Assembly: GCF_024206475.1 (NCBI RefSeq)
Contig: NZ_JAMBPR010000003.1
Span: 167,159-231,158, forward strand
Reading direction: 5' to 3'
Source of the DNA: Paraburkholderia sp. CNPSo 3274
Lineage (GTDB): Bacteria; Pseudomonadota; Gammaproteobacteria; Burkholderiales; Burkholderiaceae
Length of the DNA stretch: 64,000 nt
The notes beneath the pieces were generated by a model. It was not told where the DNA came from, searched no databases, and saw only the letters and a program-made list of their open reading frames with translations. A program made the translations under genes and the position numbers. Below, piece after piece: positions 16,896-26,095 of this stretch. How positions within the stretch are numbered: the first letter of the stretch is position 1; each line of letters starts with the position of its first letter.

Positions 16896-18272
16896 GTGCA
16901 GAACAGCGTATCCGCATCCGCCGCCTCGCAAGTGCCCCAGGCGGTCCCCGAGCCATCCCCGACGACCCCAACCCGCTTCTGGCCCGAAGGCTGGTGGAAG
17001 CTGATGGAAATCCGCATCGGCATCATTCCGCTGCCGATCTACGTGATCCTGTTTGCGCTGATCGCGGGCTTCGCAGTCACCGGCAAGGTGCCCGGCGAGA
17101 TCTCGATGGCCATCGCCGTGCTCGCCTTTTGCGGCTTCACGTGCGCCGAACTCGGCAAGCGTCTGCCGTTCCTGCGCAATATCGGCGCGGCGGCGATTCT
17201 CGCGACCTTCGTGCCTTCGGCGCTCGTGTACTACCACGTGCTGCCCAAGCCCGTGCAGCACCTCACGGTCGAGTTCACGAAGCAGACCAACTTCCTGTAT
17301 CTCTTCATCGCCTCGATCATCGTCGGCAGTATTCTCAGCATGGACCGGCGCGTGCTGATTCAAGGTTTCCTGAAGATCTTCATTCCGCTCGCGGCCGGCA
17401 CGGTTGCGGCGACCATCGTGGGCACCGCGGTTGGTGCGGCGCTCGGACTCGGCGTCAAACACACGCTGCTCTATATCGTCGTGCCGATCATGGCCGGCGG
17501 CGTGGGCGAAGGCGCGATTCCGCTCTCCGTGGGCTACTCGGAAATCATGCACGTCGCGCAAGGCGACCTGTTCGCGCAGGTCTTGCCGCCCGTGATGCTC
17601 GGCAGCCTCATCGCGATCATCCTCTCGGGCATGCTCGACATGCTGGGCAAGCGCATGCCACATCTCACCGGCAACGGCCGTCTGCAAGTCGGCGCGACCG
17701 ATGAACTGGCGTCGTCGAACGACGAAGTCCGCGGGCACGTGGACGTGAGCCACATCGCCGCGGCCGGTATCACGGCGATCACGCTGTACCTCATCGGCCT
17801 GATGGCGAACAAGCTGTTCGGCCTGCCCGCGCCGGTGGCGATGCTGTTCCTCGCCGTCCTCGTGAAGCTCGCGCGCGCGGTTTCGCCGCCGCTGCAGGAA
17901 GGCGCGTTCGTGGTCTACAAGTTCTTCTCGACCGCGGTCACGTACCCGCTGCTGTTCGCGATCGGCGTGGCGATGACGCCGTGGGACAAGCTCATGGCCG
18001 CGTTCACGCTCGTCAATGTCGTGACGATCGCCGCGACCGTGGTCACACTCATGGGCACGGGCTTCGTGGTGGGCCGCCTGATGAAGATGTACCCTATCGA
18101 CACCGCAATCGTGAACGCGTGCCACAGCGGCCAGGGCGGCACCGGCGACGTGGCGATCCTCACCGCCGCGAACCGCATGCAGCTCATGCCGTTCGCGCAG
18201 ATCGCCACGCGTATTGGCGGCGCCATCGTCGTGACCGTGACGCTCATCCTGCTCGCGCACTTCGGCGCATGA
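16896..18272 (+). CDS. 2-hydroxycarboxylate (citrate/malate) transporter, 2HCT/CitS family
   Basis: 458 residues, about 11 membrane helices. Both GGxG hairpin motifs of the family are visible: MAGGVGEGAIPLSVG in the first half and GQGGTGDVAILTAANRMQLMPFAQ in the second, which form the two re-entrant loops of the substrate and Na+ site; the conserved arginine lies in the RIGGA helix near the end. These proteins import citrate, malate or lactate by Na+ or H+ symport, or exchange. Start is a GTG after CGAAGGAGACATCCC. The sigma-54 promoter and palindrome upstream, and the DctB/DctD-like pair downstream on the same strand, suggest induction by the substrate. Confidence 0.88.
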   Translation: MQNSVSASAASQVPQAVPEPSPTTPTRFWPEGWWKLMEIRIGIIPLPIYVILFALIAGFAVTGKVPGEISMAIAVLAFCGFTCAELGKRLPFLRNIGAAAILATFVPSALVYYHVLPKPVQHLTVEFTKQTNFLYLFIASIIVGSILSMDRRVLIQGFLKIFIPLAAGTVAATIVGTAVGAALGLGVKHTLLYIVVPIMAGGVGEGAIPLSVGYSEIMHVAQGDLFAQVLPPVMLGSLIAIILSGMLDMLGKRMPHLTGNGRLQVGATDELASSNDEVRGHVDVSHIAAAGITAITLYLIGLMANKLFGLPAPVAMLFLAVLVKLARAVSPPLQEGAFVVYKFFSTAVTYPLLFAIGVAMTPWDKLMAAFTLVNVVTIAATVVTLMGTGFVVGRLMKMYPIDTAIVNACHSGQGGTGDVAILTAANRMQLMPFAQIATRIGGAIVVTVTLILLAHFGA

Positions 18273-18390
18273 CGCACTGCTGTGCGCCCCTCGTGCGCGC
18301 CTTCGCGATGGCGGCGCCGGTGCATCCGGCGCGCGGTATCCGCTGAACCCGCCGTCTGGCGGCAGCCAATCGACGAGGGTGGACGTGCAC

Positions 18391-20256
18391 ATGCGTTACA
18401 AGGGCATTCCATGGTGGGGATGGGCGGCGGCGGCCGTGCTGTATGTCGGTGCGGCCGCCGCCGCGGTGGAGTTCGCATGGAACCGCGCGATCGACGCGCT
18501 GGCCGACGTCGGCGAGCATCGGCTCGATCTCTATGCGGCGAGCCTGAAAAGCGAGCTGGGACGCTTCGAGATGGTCCCCGCGCTCGTGGCGCGGCAGGAC
18601 AGCGTGCGCGCGTTGCTCAAAGCGCCGCCCGATGAAGCGCGCGGCATGTTGCCCGCGGTCGATGCCTATCTCGAAGCGGTCAACACTGATGTCGGCAGCG
18701 GCGCGGTAGACGTGATCGACGCGCACGGCACGGTGATCGCCGCGAGCAACTGGAACCAGCCAGTCAGCTTCGTGGACACCAACGTCTCGTATCGGCCGTA
18801 CTTCAAGGACGCGCTCGCGCAGGGCCGCGGCCGCTTCTTCGGCATAGGCACGAATACCGGCGTGCCTGGGCTGTACTTCGCGAATGCGATTCACGATGGC
18901 GAGACGGCAATCGGCGCGGCAGCGGTGAAGGTCAGCGTCGACGCGCTCGAATCCGCATGGCGCACGCCTGGCGAGGCGGCGATCGTCGTCGACAGCAACG
19001 GCGTGATCGTGATCTCGACCCAGCCCGAATGGAAATTCACCGCCATGCGCGCGATGACCGAGCCGCAGCAGCGCGACATCCAGGCGTCGCGCCAATACGC
19101 AGGCCGCATTGTCGAGGCGCTGCAATACCGGCGCGTTGGCGACTGGAATGACAGCGCGTGGATCGGCATCTTTCCCGACCTGCGCCGCGCGGGCCGCACC
19201 GCCCGCTTTCTCGTGATGTCGCGCCCCGCGCCGCAAGGGCAGGACACGATCATGGTGCTGCTCGACACGGCGGGCGCGCGGCGGCAGCAACGCCTCGCGT
19301 TCGCGTTCGTGACGGGCGTGTTTCTGATCGCCGCGCTCTATGCGCTGTATGCGGTGCAGCGCCGCCGAGTGATCGTGGAGAAGCTCAAGGCGCAAGAAGC
19401 CTTGCGGCGCGCGAACGACCAGCTGGAAACGACCGTGGCGCAGCGTACCGCCGCGCTTACGGAAGCGAACGCGCAGATGCAGCGCGAGATCGCCGAGCGC
19501 GAACGCACCGAGCAGCGCCTGCGCGCCACGCAGCAGGAGGTCGTGCATGCCGGCAAGCTCGCCGTGATCGGCCAGATGGCGGCGGGGCTCACACACGAGC
19601 TGAACCAGCCGCTCGTCGCGATCCGCACGCTCTGCGACAATGCGCGTACCTTCTTCGAGCGCAATCAGAGCGCACAGGCGATCGCCAATCTCGAGCGCGT
19701 CGGGCGTCTCGTGGACAGCATGGCGGTACTCACGAGCGAGCTGAAGGCGTTCGCGCGCAAGCCGGAAGTGGAGCGCGTGGCGGTGTCGCTTGCCGAAGCC
19801 GTCGCGCATGCGCGGCTCATCTACGAGTCGCGGATCCGCGATGAAGCCGTGCGGCTCGACGTGCGGATCGCGCCGGGCACGACGGTGTATGCGGAGTCGA
19901 GTCAACTGCAACAGGTGATCGTCAATCTGCTCGGCAATGCGCTCGACGCCGTGCGCGACGCGAGCACGCGCGTGATCGCGATGGAGGCCGGTGAGCCTGA
20001 TGTGCAAGGCCGGGTGCGCTTCACGATCGAAGATAGCGGCCCCGGCATCGCGCCGGATGTGCTGGCGCACCTGTTCGAGCCGTTCGTGACGACCAAGCCG
20101 CGCGGGCAAGGCCTCGGGCTTGGGCTCGCGATCACGTCGCGCATCGTCGAAGGCTTTGGCGCGAAAATCACCGCAACGAATCGCGACGAAGGCGGAGCCC
20201 GCTTCACGATCGAATTCGCGGCAGCCGAGCCGCAAAGGACAGAACATGGCAGATGA
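18391..20256 (+). CDS. Sensor histidine kinase, DctB type
   Basis: 621 residues from the ATG at 18391 (GAGGGTGG upstream; a GTG at 18379 is an alternative adding four residues). TM1 lies at about 10-30, then a long periplasmic double-Cache domain (about 35-300, with SYRPYFKDALAQGRGRFFGIG and YFANAI as in DctB, a C4-dicarboxylate sensor), TM2 near 300-320, a coiled coil, the H-box AAGLTHELNQPLVAIRT, and a GHKL ATPase with NLLGNALDAV, DSGPGI and GQGLGLGLAI. Its stop overlaps the start of the response-regulator gene by 11 bases, so the two are translationally coupled. Likely senses the acid carried by the 2HCT transporter. Confidence 0.88.
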   Translation: MRYKGIPWWGWAAAAVLYVGAAAAAVEFAWNRAIDALADVGEHRLDLYAASLKSELGRFEMVPALVARQDSVRALLKAPPDEARGMLPAVDAYLEAVNTDVGSGAVDVIDAHGTVIAASNWNQPVSFVDTNVSYRPYFKDALAQGRGRFFGIGTNTGVPGLYFANAIHDGETAIGAAAVKVSVDALESAWRTPGEAAIVVDSNGVIVISTQPEWKFTAMRAMTEPQQRDIQASRQYAGRIVEALQYRRVGDWNDSAWIGIFPDLRRAGRTARFLVMSRPAPQGQDTIMVLLDTAGARRQQRLAFAFVTGVFLIAALYALYAVQRRRVIVEKLKAQEALRRANDQLETTVAQRTAALTEANAQMQREIAERERTEQRLRATQQEVVHAGKLAVIGQMAAGLTHELNQPLVAIRTLCDNARTFFERNQSAQAIANLERVGRLVDSMAVLTSELKAFARKPEVERVAVSLAEAVAHARLIYESRIRDEAVRLDVRIAPGTTVYAESSQLQQVIVNLLGNALDAVRDASTRVIAMEAGEPDVQGRVRFTIEDSGPGIAPDVLAHLFEPFVTTKPRGQGLGLGLAITSRIVEGFGAKITATNRDEGGARFTIEFAAAEPQRTEHGR

Positions 20257-21616
20257 GATTCGGGTGCTGGTCGTCGAGGATGACGAGAACGTCCGCATCG
20301 GCGTGGAGCAGGCGGTGGCGCTGGCGGGCTTTCCGGTGAGCGCCTATGCGTCGGCGGCCGATGCGTATGCCGACGTCGCGCCGGGCGCGCCGATCGTGAT
20401 CGTCTCGGACGTGCGCATGCCCGGCATCGACGGCCTGCAGCTGCTCGACCACGTGATGGCGATCGACCCGCAAATCCCGGTGCTGCTGATCAGCGGTCAT
20501 GCGGACATTTCGACGGCGGTCAGCGCAATGCGCGTGGGCGCCTACGACTTCATCGAAAAACCATTCTCCTCCGATGTGATCGCGGGCCGTGTGGCGCGCG
20601 CGGTCGAGAAGCGGCGGCTCACGCTCGAAGTCGAGGGCCTGCGCGCGTCGCTGCACAACTGGCAGGGGATCGAGGCGCTCGTGCTCGGCAAGTCGCCGGC
20701 CATGGCGGAGGTCCGCAAAAAAATTCTGCGTCTCGCGGACACCTCCGTGTCGGTGCTGATCACCGGCGAAACGGGCACCGGCAAGGAATTGATCGCACGC
20801 AGCCTGCACGACTTCAGCGCGCGGCGCGACGCGCATTTCGTGGCGCTGAACTGCGGCGGTTTGCCCGAGCAGGTGTTCGAAAGCGAGCTGTTCGGGCACG
20901 AGGCGGGCGCGTTCACAGGCGCGATCAAGAAGCGCGTTGGCAAGATCGAATGGGCGAATGGCGGCACGCTCTTTCTCGACGAGATCGAAACGATGTCGAT
21001 GCCGCTGCAGATCAAGATGCTGCGCGTGCTGCAGGAGCGCGTGGTCGAGCGCCTGGGCGCAAACGAGCTGATTCCGGTGGATTGCCGGATCGTTGCCGCT
21101 TCGAAGGCCGATCTCGCCGAAGTGTCTGCCGAGGGAGTCTTTCGCGCCGACCTGCTGTACCGGCTGAACGTCGCGCAGATCGAGTTGCCGCCGCTGCGCG
21201 AGCGGCGCGAGGATGTACCCCTGCTGTTCGAGCATTTCGTGCTCGCGGCCGCGCGGCGCTTCGGTACGCCGGCACCGGTCGTGACCGCTGCACAGGTATC
21301 CGAACTCATGACGCACGCGTGGCCCGGCAACGTGCGCGAGCTGCAGAATGTCGCCGACCGCTTCGTGCTCGGGCTGACCGGCGACAGCCTGCTTTCCGCG
21401 GGTGCGGCTACGGTGAAAGGGGAGACGCTGGCGGACCAGCTAGCGTATTTCGAGCGGATGCTGATCGAGAACACGCTGCGCCGCCATCACGGCAACGTTG
21501 CCCAGGCGAGCGAGGAGCTTGGGATGCCGAAGAAAACGCTCTATCACAAGCTGCGTCAGCTGAAGATCGCGGACCGCGACTCGCAGGGCGACGAGAAGGA
21601 CGAGAAAGACGTCTAA
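20246..21616 (+). CDS. Sigma-54-dependent response regulator, DctD type
   Basis: 456 residues. The receiver domain has EDDE near the start, phospho-Asp in IVSDVRMPG and Lys in FIEKPFS. An AAA+ domain (about 145-380) has Walker A GETGTGKE, the sigma-54-contacting GAFTGA loop, Walker B GGTLFLDEIE and an arginine-finger region. A Fis-type helix-turn-helix ends the protein (NVAQASEELGMPKKTLYHKL). All residues needed for activating RpoN promoters are present. It overlaps the kinase gene. The sigma-54 promoter and palindrome before the 2HCT gene are its probable targets. Confidence 0.9.
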   Translation: MADEIRVLVVEDDENVRIGVEQAVALAGFPVSAYASAADAYADVAPGAPIVIVSDVRMPGIDGLQLLDHVMAIDPQIPVLLISGHADISTAVSAMRVGAYDFIEKPFSSDVIAGRVARAVEKRRLTLEVEGLRASLHNWQGIEALVLGKSPAMAEVRKKILRLADTSVSVLITGETGTGKELIARSLHDFSARRDAHFVALNCGGLPEQVFESELFGHEAGAFTGAIKKRVGKIEWANGGTLFLDEIETMSMPLQIKMLRVLQERVVERLGANELIPVDCRIVAASKADLAEVSAEGVFRADLLYRLNVAQIELPPLRERREDVPLLFEHFVLAAARRFGTPAPVVTAAQVSELMTHAWPGNVRELQNVADRFVLGLTGDSLLSAGAATVKGETLADQLAYFERMLIENTLRRHHGNVAQASEELGMPKKTLYHKLRQLKIADRDSQGDEKDEKDV

Positions 21617-21621
21617 CCGGG

Positions 21622-22059
21622 CTAGTTGGTGCGGTACGTGGTCGTTGACGATTGCAGCTTGGTGAGCGCGCCGTTCTTGAGCCGGAACCAGCCCTCCGAG
21701 CCTTGCATCACGACTTCGTCGGGTTGCCAGAACACGCGCTTGATCGTCATGCGTGTGCTCACGTGCTGCACGAGCGGCGGATTGCGGCGAAAGTCATATA
21801 GCACCGGGCCGTAGGCGGTCTGCACGAGCATGCGCGTAATCGTGCTGTTGTCGTGGCCCACTTCGTCGAAATGCGCGAGCGTCTTTGCGTCGAAGCGGTC
21901 GAAAATATCCTTGCCGAGGACCGCCACGAAGTCGCGGTCGTCGCGCACGAATTGCACGGTGCCTGCGGGGGTGGCGAACGAGCCGGTCGCGTCGCTTTGC
22001 GCATGAGCGCAGGTCACGAACGAGGCGGCGGTGAGCGCGGCGAGTAGCAGTCGTTTCAT
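21622..22059 (-). CDS. Exported hypothetical protein
   Basis: 145 residues from the ATG at 22059 (TGGAAAGAAAC upstream). The signal peptide ends at CAHAQ (about residue 20). The mature part is soluble, with VQFVRDDRDFVAVLGKDIFDRFD and MTIKRVFWQPDEVVMQGSEGWFRL segments; no cysteine pair, no membrane segment. I do not recognise a family. It converges on the DctD-like gene with a 5-bp gap. Confidence 0.65.
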   Translation of the reverse strand: MKRLLLAALTAASFVTCAHAQSDATGSFATPAGTVQFVRDDRDFVAVLGKDIFDRFDAKTLAHFDEVGHDNSTITRMLVQTAYGPVLYDFRRNPPLVQHVSTRMTIKRVFWQPDEVVMQGSEGWFRLKNGALTKLQSSTTTYRTN

Positions 22060-22116
22060 GTTTCTTTCCAGTTGGTTCGCAGCATTTTCGTTCATTTTTG
22101 TCGCTGCGTCGAAAAC

Positions 22117-22296
22117 TCAAGGATTCGAGAGCGCCGCCAGCAAGTGATTCTTCACAATCGCCGTCGCCCGCGGCTGGCGGCCGAACTCGTACCAGGCCGC
22201 GTGCCGTCGCCACGTGGTGTCGGGAATCGGCTTGGCACGAGTCTGCTGGCCATCGTGCTCGTGCTGCCCACGCGCACGGGACGGCGCGTGTTGCAT
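22117..22296 (-). CDS. Possible small protein or C-terminal remnant
   Basis: A 59-codon frame (MQHAPSRARGQHEHDGQQ start, then DTTWRRHAAWYEFGRQ and KNHLLAALSNP). The second half looks like a real protein end, while the first half is low-complexity and has no ribosome site, so this may be the tail of a lost gene. It lies between an exported protein gene and the hairpin behind the glycosidase gene. Confidence 0.3.
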   Translation of the reverse strand: MQHAPSRARGQHEHDGQQTRAKPIPDTTWRRHAAWYEFGRQPRATAIVKNHLLAALSNP

Positions 22297-22457
22297 GACG
22301 ACCGTGCGGAGCGCAGCTACGAGGCGCAGACGTCTTCAGCCTGATTGCGCCACACGCAACGCGCGCAGGATTTGCTCCTCGTAAGCTGGCCAGTTCGGTG
22401 TCACCACGCCGGATGCAGCGCATGCAGGCATGCGTGCCCCGCCGGCCGTAAACGGAC

Positions 22458-22501
22458 GAGGCGCCCGGCCCGCGGAACAGTGTCCGCGGGCCGGGCGCCT
22501 C
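22458..22501. terminator. Strong GC-rich stem-loop
   Basis: A 19-bp perfect inverted repeat (GAGGCGCCCGGCCCGCGGA and complement) with a 6-nt loop, 43 bp beyond the stop of the glycosidase-like lipoprotein gene. There is no long T-run, but the position fits transcription termination. Confidence 0.65.
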
Positions 22502-22544
22502 AGGGTACCGCTTTGTCGGGTGACTCAGCGGCCGCTCAGTTCGG

Positions 22545-24470
22545 TCAGTTCGGCACGTAGCCCGTGGGGAGCGTCGAATTGGTGCTCGCCACCGAAGCAT
22601 TCTGCGAAATCACGTAGACCGGCGATTCAGTCAGGCTCAGCGAGAGCTTGCCGTTGCTGTAGCTCTTCGTCGTCGGATTGCCCATCTCGTCGAGCACGGT
22701 GACCGTGCCGCTCGTGCCGGGTGCATCCACCGCGAGGCTGTAACCCACGCTATAGGTCGAGCTGTAGCCGGTGCTCGCGCTCCACACGCTGTTGTTGTGC
22801 GTCCAGAGGGCCGTGATGACCGCGCCGCTGTTGAGCTGCTGGAACGCGTAGGCGTAGACGCCCGAGGGCGTGTTCTTCACCGGGCCGAGCGTGTTGGTGC
22901 CGTCGAGAATGCGCGTCATCGCCGCGACGGCCATGGCCGCCGGCTTCGGGCTGATATTCTGCGCGCCATATTGGCCCTGGGCGTCGGCGAGATCGAAGAA
23001 CGTGCCGTAGCCCACGAGGCCCGGGAAGTCCGCACCGTAGAAGATCCAGGTTTGATCGGCGCCTTCGCCCAGAATGATCACGTGGCTGCGCGCCACCAGT
23101 GCGCCTTGTGCGTACAGGATATTGCCAGTCGGATAGTTGGGACCGTACGACGAGCCATTGTCATAGCTGATGCCAAGCTCCGTGCTGAACAGCTTCATGC
23201 CCGGCTTGTAGTCAGCCGCCATTTCGCTGCGCAGCGCGCGCATTTGCCCCATCAGCGAGCCGGACGCGTTGGCGGGATCGGTTTCGAGACGTTCGGGAGC
23301 AAACGAAGGCGAGCTGCCGTTGATGTCGTAGTAGCTGTGCGTCGTCACGCCGTCGATGTACTGTGCGTAGCCGAGCGGCGCGAGGGCTTTCAGCTGGTCG
23401 GCGGTGCCGGATGGCGCAGTATCGGTCGGCCCCATCACGACTGCGTGTGGGTCGGTCGAGTGGATGCCTTGATAGACGGCCTGATAGAGCTGCACGAATT
23501 GCGTGTTCGTGCCTTGCCATTGGGCATCCGGTTCCCAGGTGAGCTGGTAGTAGTTGGCCGCCTGCTTCGGAAAATAAGTCGTCCGAATGATGTTCGATTC
23601 CGTACCGATCCGGCTCATGTAGTTCTGGTAATACGCGAGATCGGTAGGCGGAAGCGATTCGTCCTCGAACGCGCCCGTCGGGCTCGCCCAGGCGGGAATG
23701 CCGTCCAGACGCACGAGCCGCATCACGTTGCCCGTGGTGTAGAACGGGTCGAGGTTGTTGGCGTTCGGGTTGAAGGTGTTGGGGCCGTTCGGCTCCATGT
23801 TGTACAGCTCGCGGTGGTCGTACGTCCACGAGATGCCGAGCGAGGAGAGCACGGACGTGTTGTCGTCTTCGCCTTGCATGCCGAAGCGATGCAAGTCCTG
23901 ATGCGCATACGTGACGGTCGGCACGATGCCGGCCAGGTTGGGCAGCACCCCGAAGGTCGCGGTACCGGCGGGGCGGGTGCCCAACTCGGGGAGCTGACCG
24001 CCGGCGGTGGCGAGGTTCGCGGTCACGGCAAAGTAGCCCGCGAGCGTCGACGTGCAGCTCAGCGTGGTCGTCTCCGGGCCTGCCGTCACGCGCAGGCTGC
24101 CGCTCGTGACCACCTTGCCGACCTGGTCGGTGATCGACCAGTTCAGCGTGTCGGCTGCGGGCGCATTGGTGGTGAACGCGAGAGGAAACGCCGTACCCGA
24201 GGCGAAGATACGGCCGCTTTGCGTGGTCGGCGTATCGGCGCTCACCAGATCGCTGCCGGAACTCGCGCTCGATTTCACGGCGGAGCCGCAGTGCAGCGTG
24301 CCGCGCGTGGTTGTGGCCGCATTCGCGCTGGCGTTCGCGGTAGTCGCGTCACTCGCGCCTTGTGCAGTGGCTGAGGCATTGGTCGCATCCGTGCCGGAGC
24401 TTCCGGAACCGCCGCCGCCGCACGCCGCGAGGAACAGCGACGACGACAGCAAGAGATAGAAGAGTTTCAT
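22545..24470 (-). CDS. Lipoprotein with glycoside-hydrolase-like TIM barrel
   Basis: 641 residues. The signal and lipobox LAAC (Cys17) are followed by a glycine-rich then Ala/Thr/Ser-rich linker to about 55, an Ig-like stretch (about 60-170) and a clan-A-like barrel. The barrel shows YYQLTWEPDAQW, where Glu would be acid/base, and LFSTELGISYDNG, where Glu would be the nucleophile, about 150 residues apart as in GH39/GH5-type retaining enzymes. The C-terminal about 90 residues look like a small beta domain. Probably surface- or outer-membrane-anchored polysaccharide hydrolase, comparable to PslG-like exopolysaccharide hydrolases, but the assignment to a GH family is by pattern only. Monocistronic. 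Confidence 0.7.
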   Translation of the reverse strand: MKLFYLLLSSSLFLAACGGGGSGSSGTDATNASATAQGASDATTANASANAATTTRGTLHCGSAVKSSASSGSDLVSADTPTTQSGRIFASGTAFPLAFTTNAPAADTLNWSITDQVGKVVTSGSLRVTAGPETTTLSCTSTLAGYFAVTANLATAGGQLPELGTRPAGTATFGVLPNLAGIVPTVTYAHQDLHRFGMQGEDDNTSVLSSLGISWTYDHRELYNMEPNGPNTFNPNANNLDPFYTTGNVMRLVRLDGIPAWASPTGAFEDESLPPTDLAYYQNYMSRIGTESNIIRTTYFPKQAANYYQLTWEPDAQWQGTNTQFVQLYQAVYQGIHSTDPHAVVMGPTDTAPSGTADQLKALAPLGYAQYIDGVTTHSYYDINGSSPSFAPERLETDPANASGSLMGQMRALRSEMAADYKPGMKLFSTELGISYDNGSSYGPNYPTGNILYAQGALVARSHVIILGEGADQTWIFYGADFPGLVGYGTFFDLADAQGQYGAQNISPKPAAMAVAAMTRILDGTNTLGPVKNTPSGVYAYAFQQLNSGAVITALWTHNNSVWSASTGYSSTYSVGYSLAVDAPGTSGTVTVLDEMGNPTTKSYSNGKLSLSLTESPVYVISQNASVASTNSTLPTGYVPN

Positions 24471-25079
24471 CGATCGAAGAAAAAAGACAAAACGACGCCC
24501 AGCCGGCTACGGCGCGCGATGCGCGCTCAGATGCTGGCTAAGGTCTGAAGAATGAGTTTTGGCGGACGCCGCACAACGGCTCGATGAGCCCTGCGCCCGC
24601 TACGTGCACCGCGCGGCTCGCGCTATTGCGCGAACATGCGTATCTGTCCTTTTGCTTTCGCGCGGGTAAATATTGCCCCCTCGCTACGGCTGCCCCGTCG
24701 GGAATTTCGGCCCTGCGCTGGATCCCTGAAGGAGGGAGACGTGCGCAATATTTTCGGACGAAGACTACGAAGTCACTGCTTGAAGTCAGACGCGCGGCGG
24801 ATATTACCGATAATTCCCCCTGGCATGTGAAAATCAGACGTAACAAAATGTCACACGAATTGCCTCGAGTTTCAATTACCGAAACTTAGTCAATTTCCGC
24901 CAATAGCAAGGTAGTAATTACCTCAAATGCAGACGGTAATGCCTACTGCATGAATTGCGTGTTTCGCCTGCTATTGCGCGCTATATCGGCAGTTCTTGGG
25001 TGGCCTGAAGTGCGCGGATGTAATTTATTCTTTGGTCTATATTTCCCTTTTAAATGGCTTTCTGATTTATTCGGGTCGG
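24471..25079. other. 609-bp AT-rich intergenic region
   Basis: This gap separates the lipoprotein gene from a broken LysR gene and is much more AT-rich than the rest of the window between about 24780 and 25080. It contains a short inverted repeat AGGTA-gtaat-TACCT (24909-24923). One short frame, GTG 24741 to 24830 (29 codons, very basic), sits behind an excellent GAAGGAGGGAGAC but resembles nothing known. It probably holds the lipoprotein promoter. Confidence 0.5.
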
Positions 25080-25096
25080 ACGTTAATTGACTCTGC

Positions 25097-26001
25097 TGAC
25101 AATATTGCGGGCACGCGAATCGATCCCTATAGCCTCGAGCTGTTCATTTCGGTCGTGGAGGAAGGGTCCATTGCCCGAGCGGCCAGTCGCAATCACATTG
25201 CGCCTTCGGCATTGAGCCGCCCATGGCGGATCTGGAAGCGGCGATGGGGCTGCCTTCGCTTATCCGGTCGCCGTCGGGCGTCGAATTGACCGAGGCGGGC
25301 CGTCACGCGTTTTCACGCGCGGTGGCGGTACACGACCAGTTGCAGTCGCTGGCGCGTGAAGTTCAGTCGTTCGGTGAGGTGGCGGGTGTGGTGCGCCTGT
25401 TCGCCAACGCTTCCGCGATCGTTGGTTTTCTGCCGGAGCGGCTCAAGGTCTTTCAGGCGCGCTACCCTCTCGTGCAGATCGCCCTGACCGAACAGATCAG
25501 CGACGAAGTCGTGCGGGCCTGCATGGAAGATCGCGCGGACGTGGGGATATCCGCGAGCGGCAGGATTCCCGGCGCGCTGGACTCGTGGCACTTCGCCAAC
25601 GACCCGCTCATGGCGTACTGCCGCCCGAGCATGAGCTGGCCGCCATGCAAGCACTCACGTTCAACGACGTGCTGCGGTTTCCGCTCGTGGCGCTGCAGGC
25701 GGGTGGCTCGCTCGACTAGATCCTCAAGGAACGTGCCGCCGCTGCGCGCGTGCCGCTCAAGATTCCGGTGACGGTCAACAGCTTCGACGCCCAATGCCGC
25801 ATGGTCGAGGCGCGGCTTGGCATAGGCATCGTGCCGACTAGTGCGGCGTCGGCCTTCGCGGGCTCGCAGGGGTTCGTGCGCCGGCCGCTCGACGAGCCCT
25901 GGGCGACGAGCCGCAGTCTGCAATTGCACGCGTTGCGCAAGTCGCCGCGCCTGAGGGCCGTGCAAGCCTCGATCGATACGCTCGTCCAGCGCGAGGGTTA
26001 A
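25097..26001 (+). pseudogene. LysR-family regulator, broken by two frameshifts and a stop
   Basis: The pieces of one LysR protein lie in order. TRIDPYSLELFISVVEEGSIARAASRNHIAPSALSR (first 20 quoted at most in family terms) is the helix-turn-helix start, with no ATG in frame. After GCCGCCC near 25220 the frame shifts to MADLEAAMGLPSLIRS and the effector domain. Near 25615 a second shift occurs (restored frame reads LPPEHELAAMQALTF). A TAG at about 25718 replaces what should be a Gln or similar codon in GGSLDxILKER. The last part ends SIDTLVQREG. The gene cannot give a working protein. It lies directly before the chimeric gene and was presumably its regulator. Confidence 0.8.
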
Positions 26002-26095
26002 CAAGGACATCGCGCACTGCGATGCCCCCTTTGCCGATCGAGCACTTCATCGCGCTGCTCGCCGCCGTCTAGATTTCCCCTCAAGGAGAAATTGG

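Noticed and set aside
16839..18392. 517-codon frame opposite the 2HCT transporter
   Set aside because: It is the antisense shadow of a clear transporter gene; its product is His/Arg/Asp-rich with no domain, a result of GC-rich codon use.
18244..20298. 684-codon frame opposite the DctB-like kinase
   Set aside because: Shadow of an intact kinase with all motifs; the minus-strand product has low-complexity Arg/His composition.
22797..24374. 525-codon plus-strand frame across the glycosidase-like lipoprotein
   Set aside because: The minus strand has a signal peptide, lipobox and catalytic-type motifs; the plus-strand product is Arg/Gly/Val-rich and featureless.
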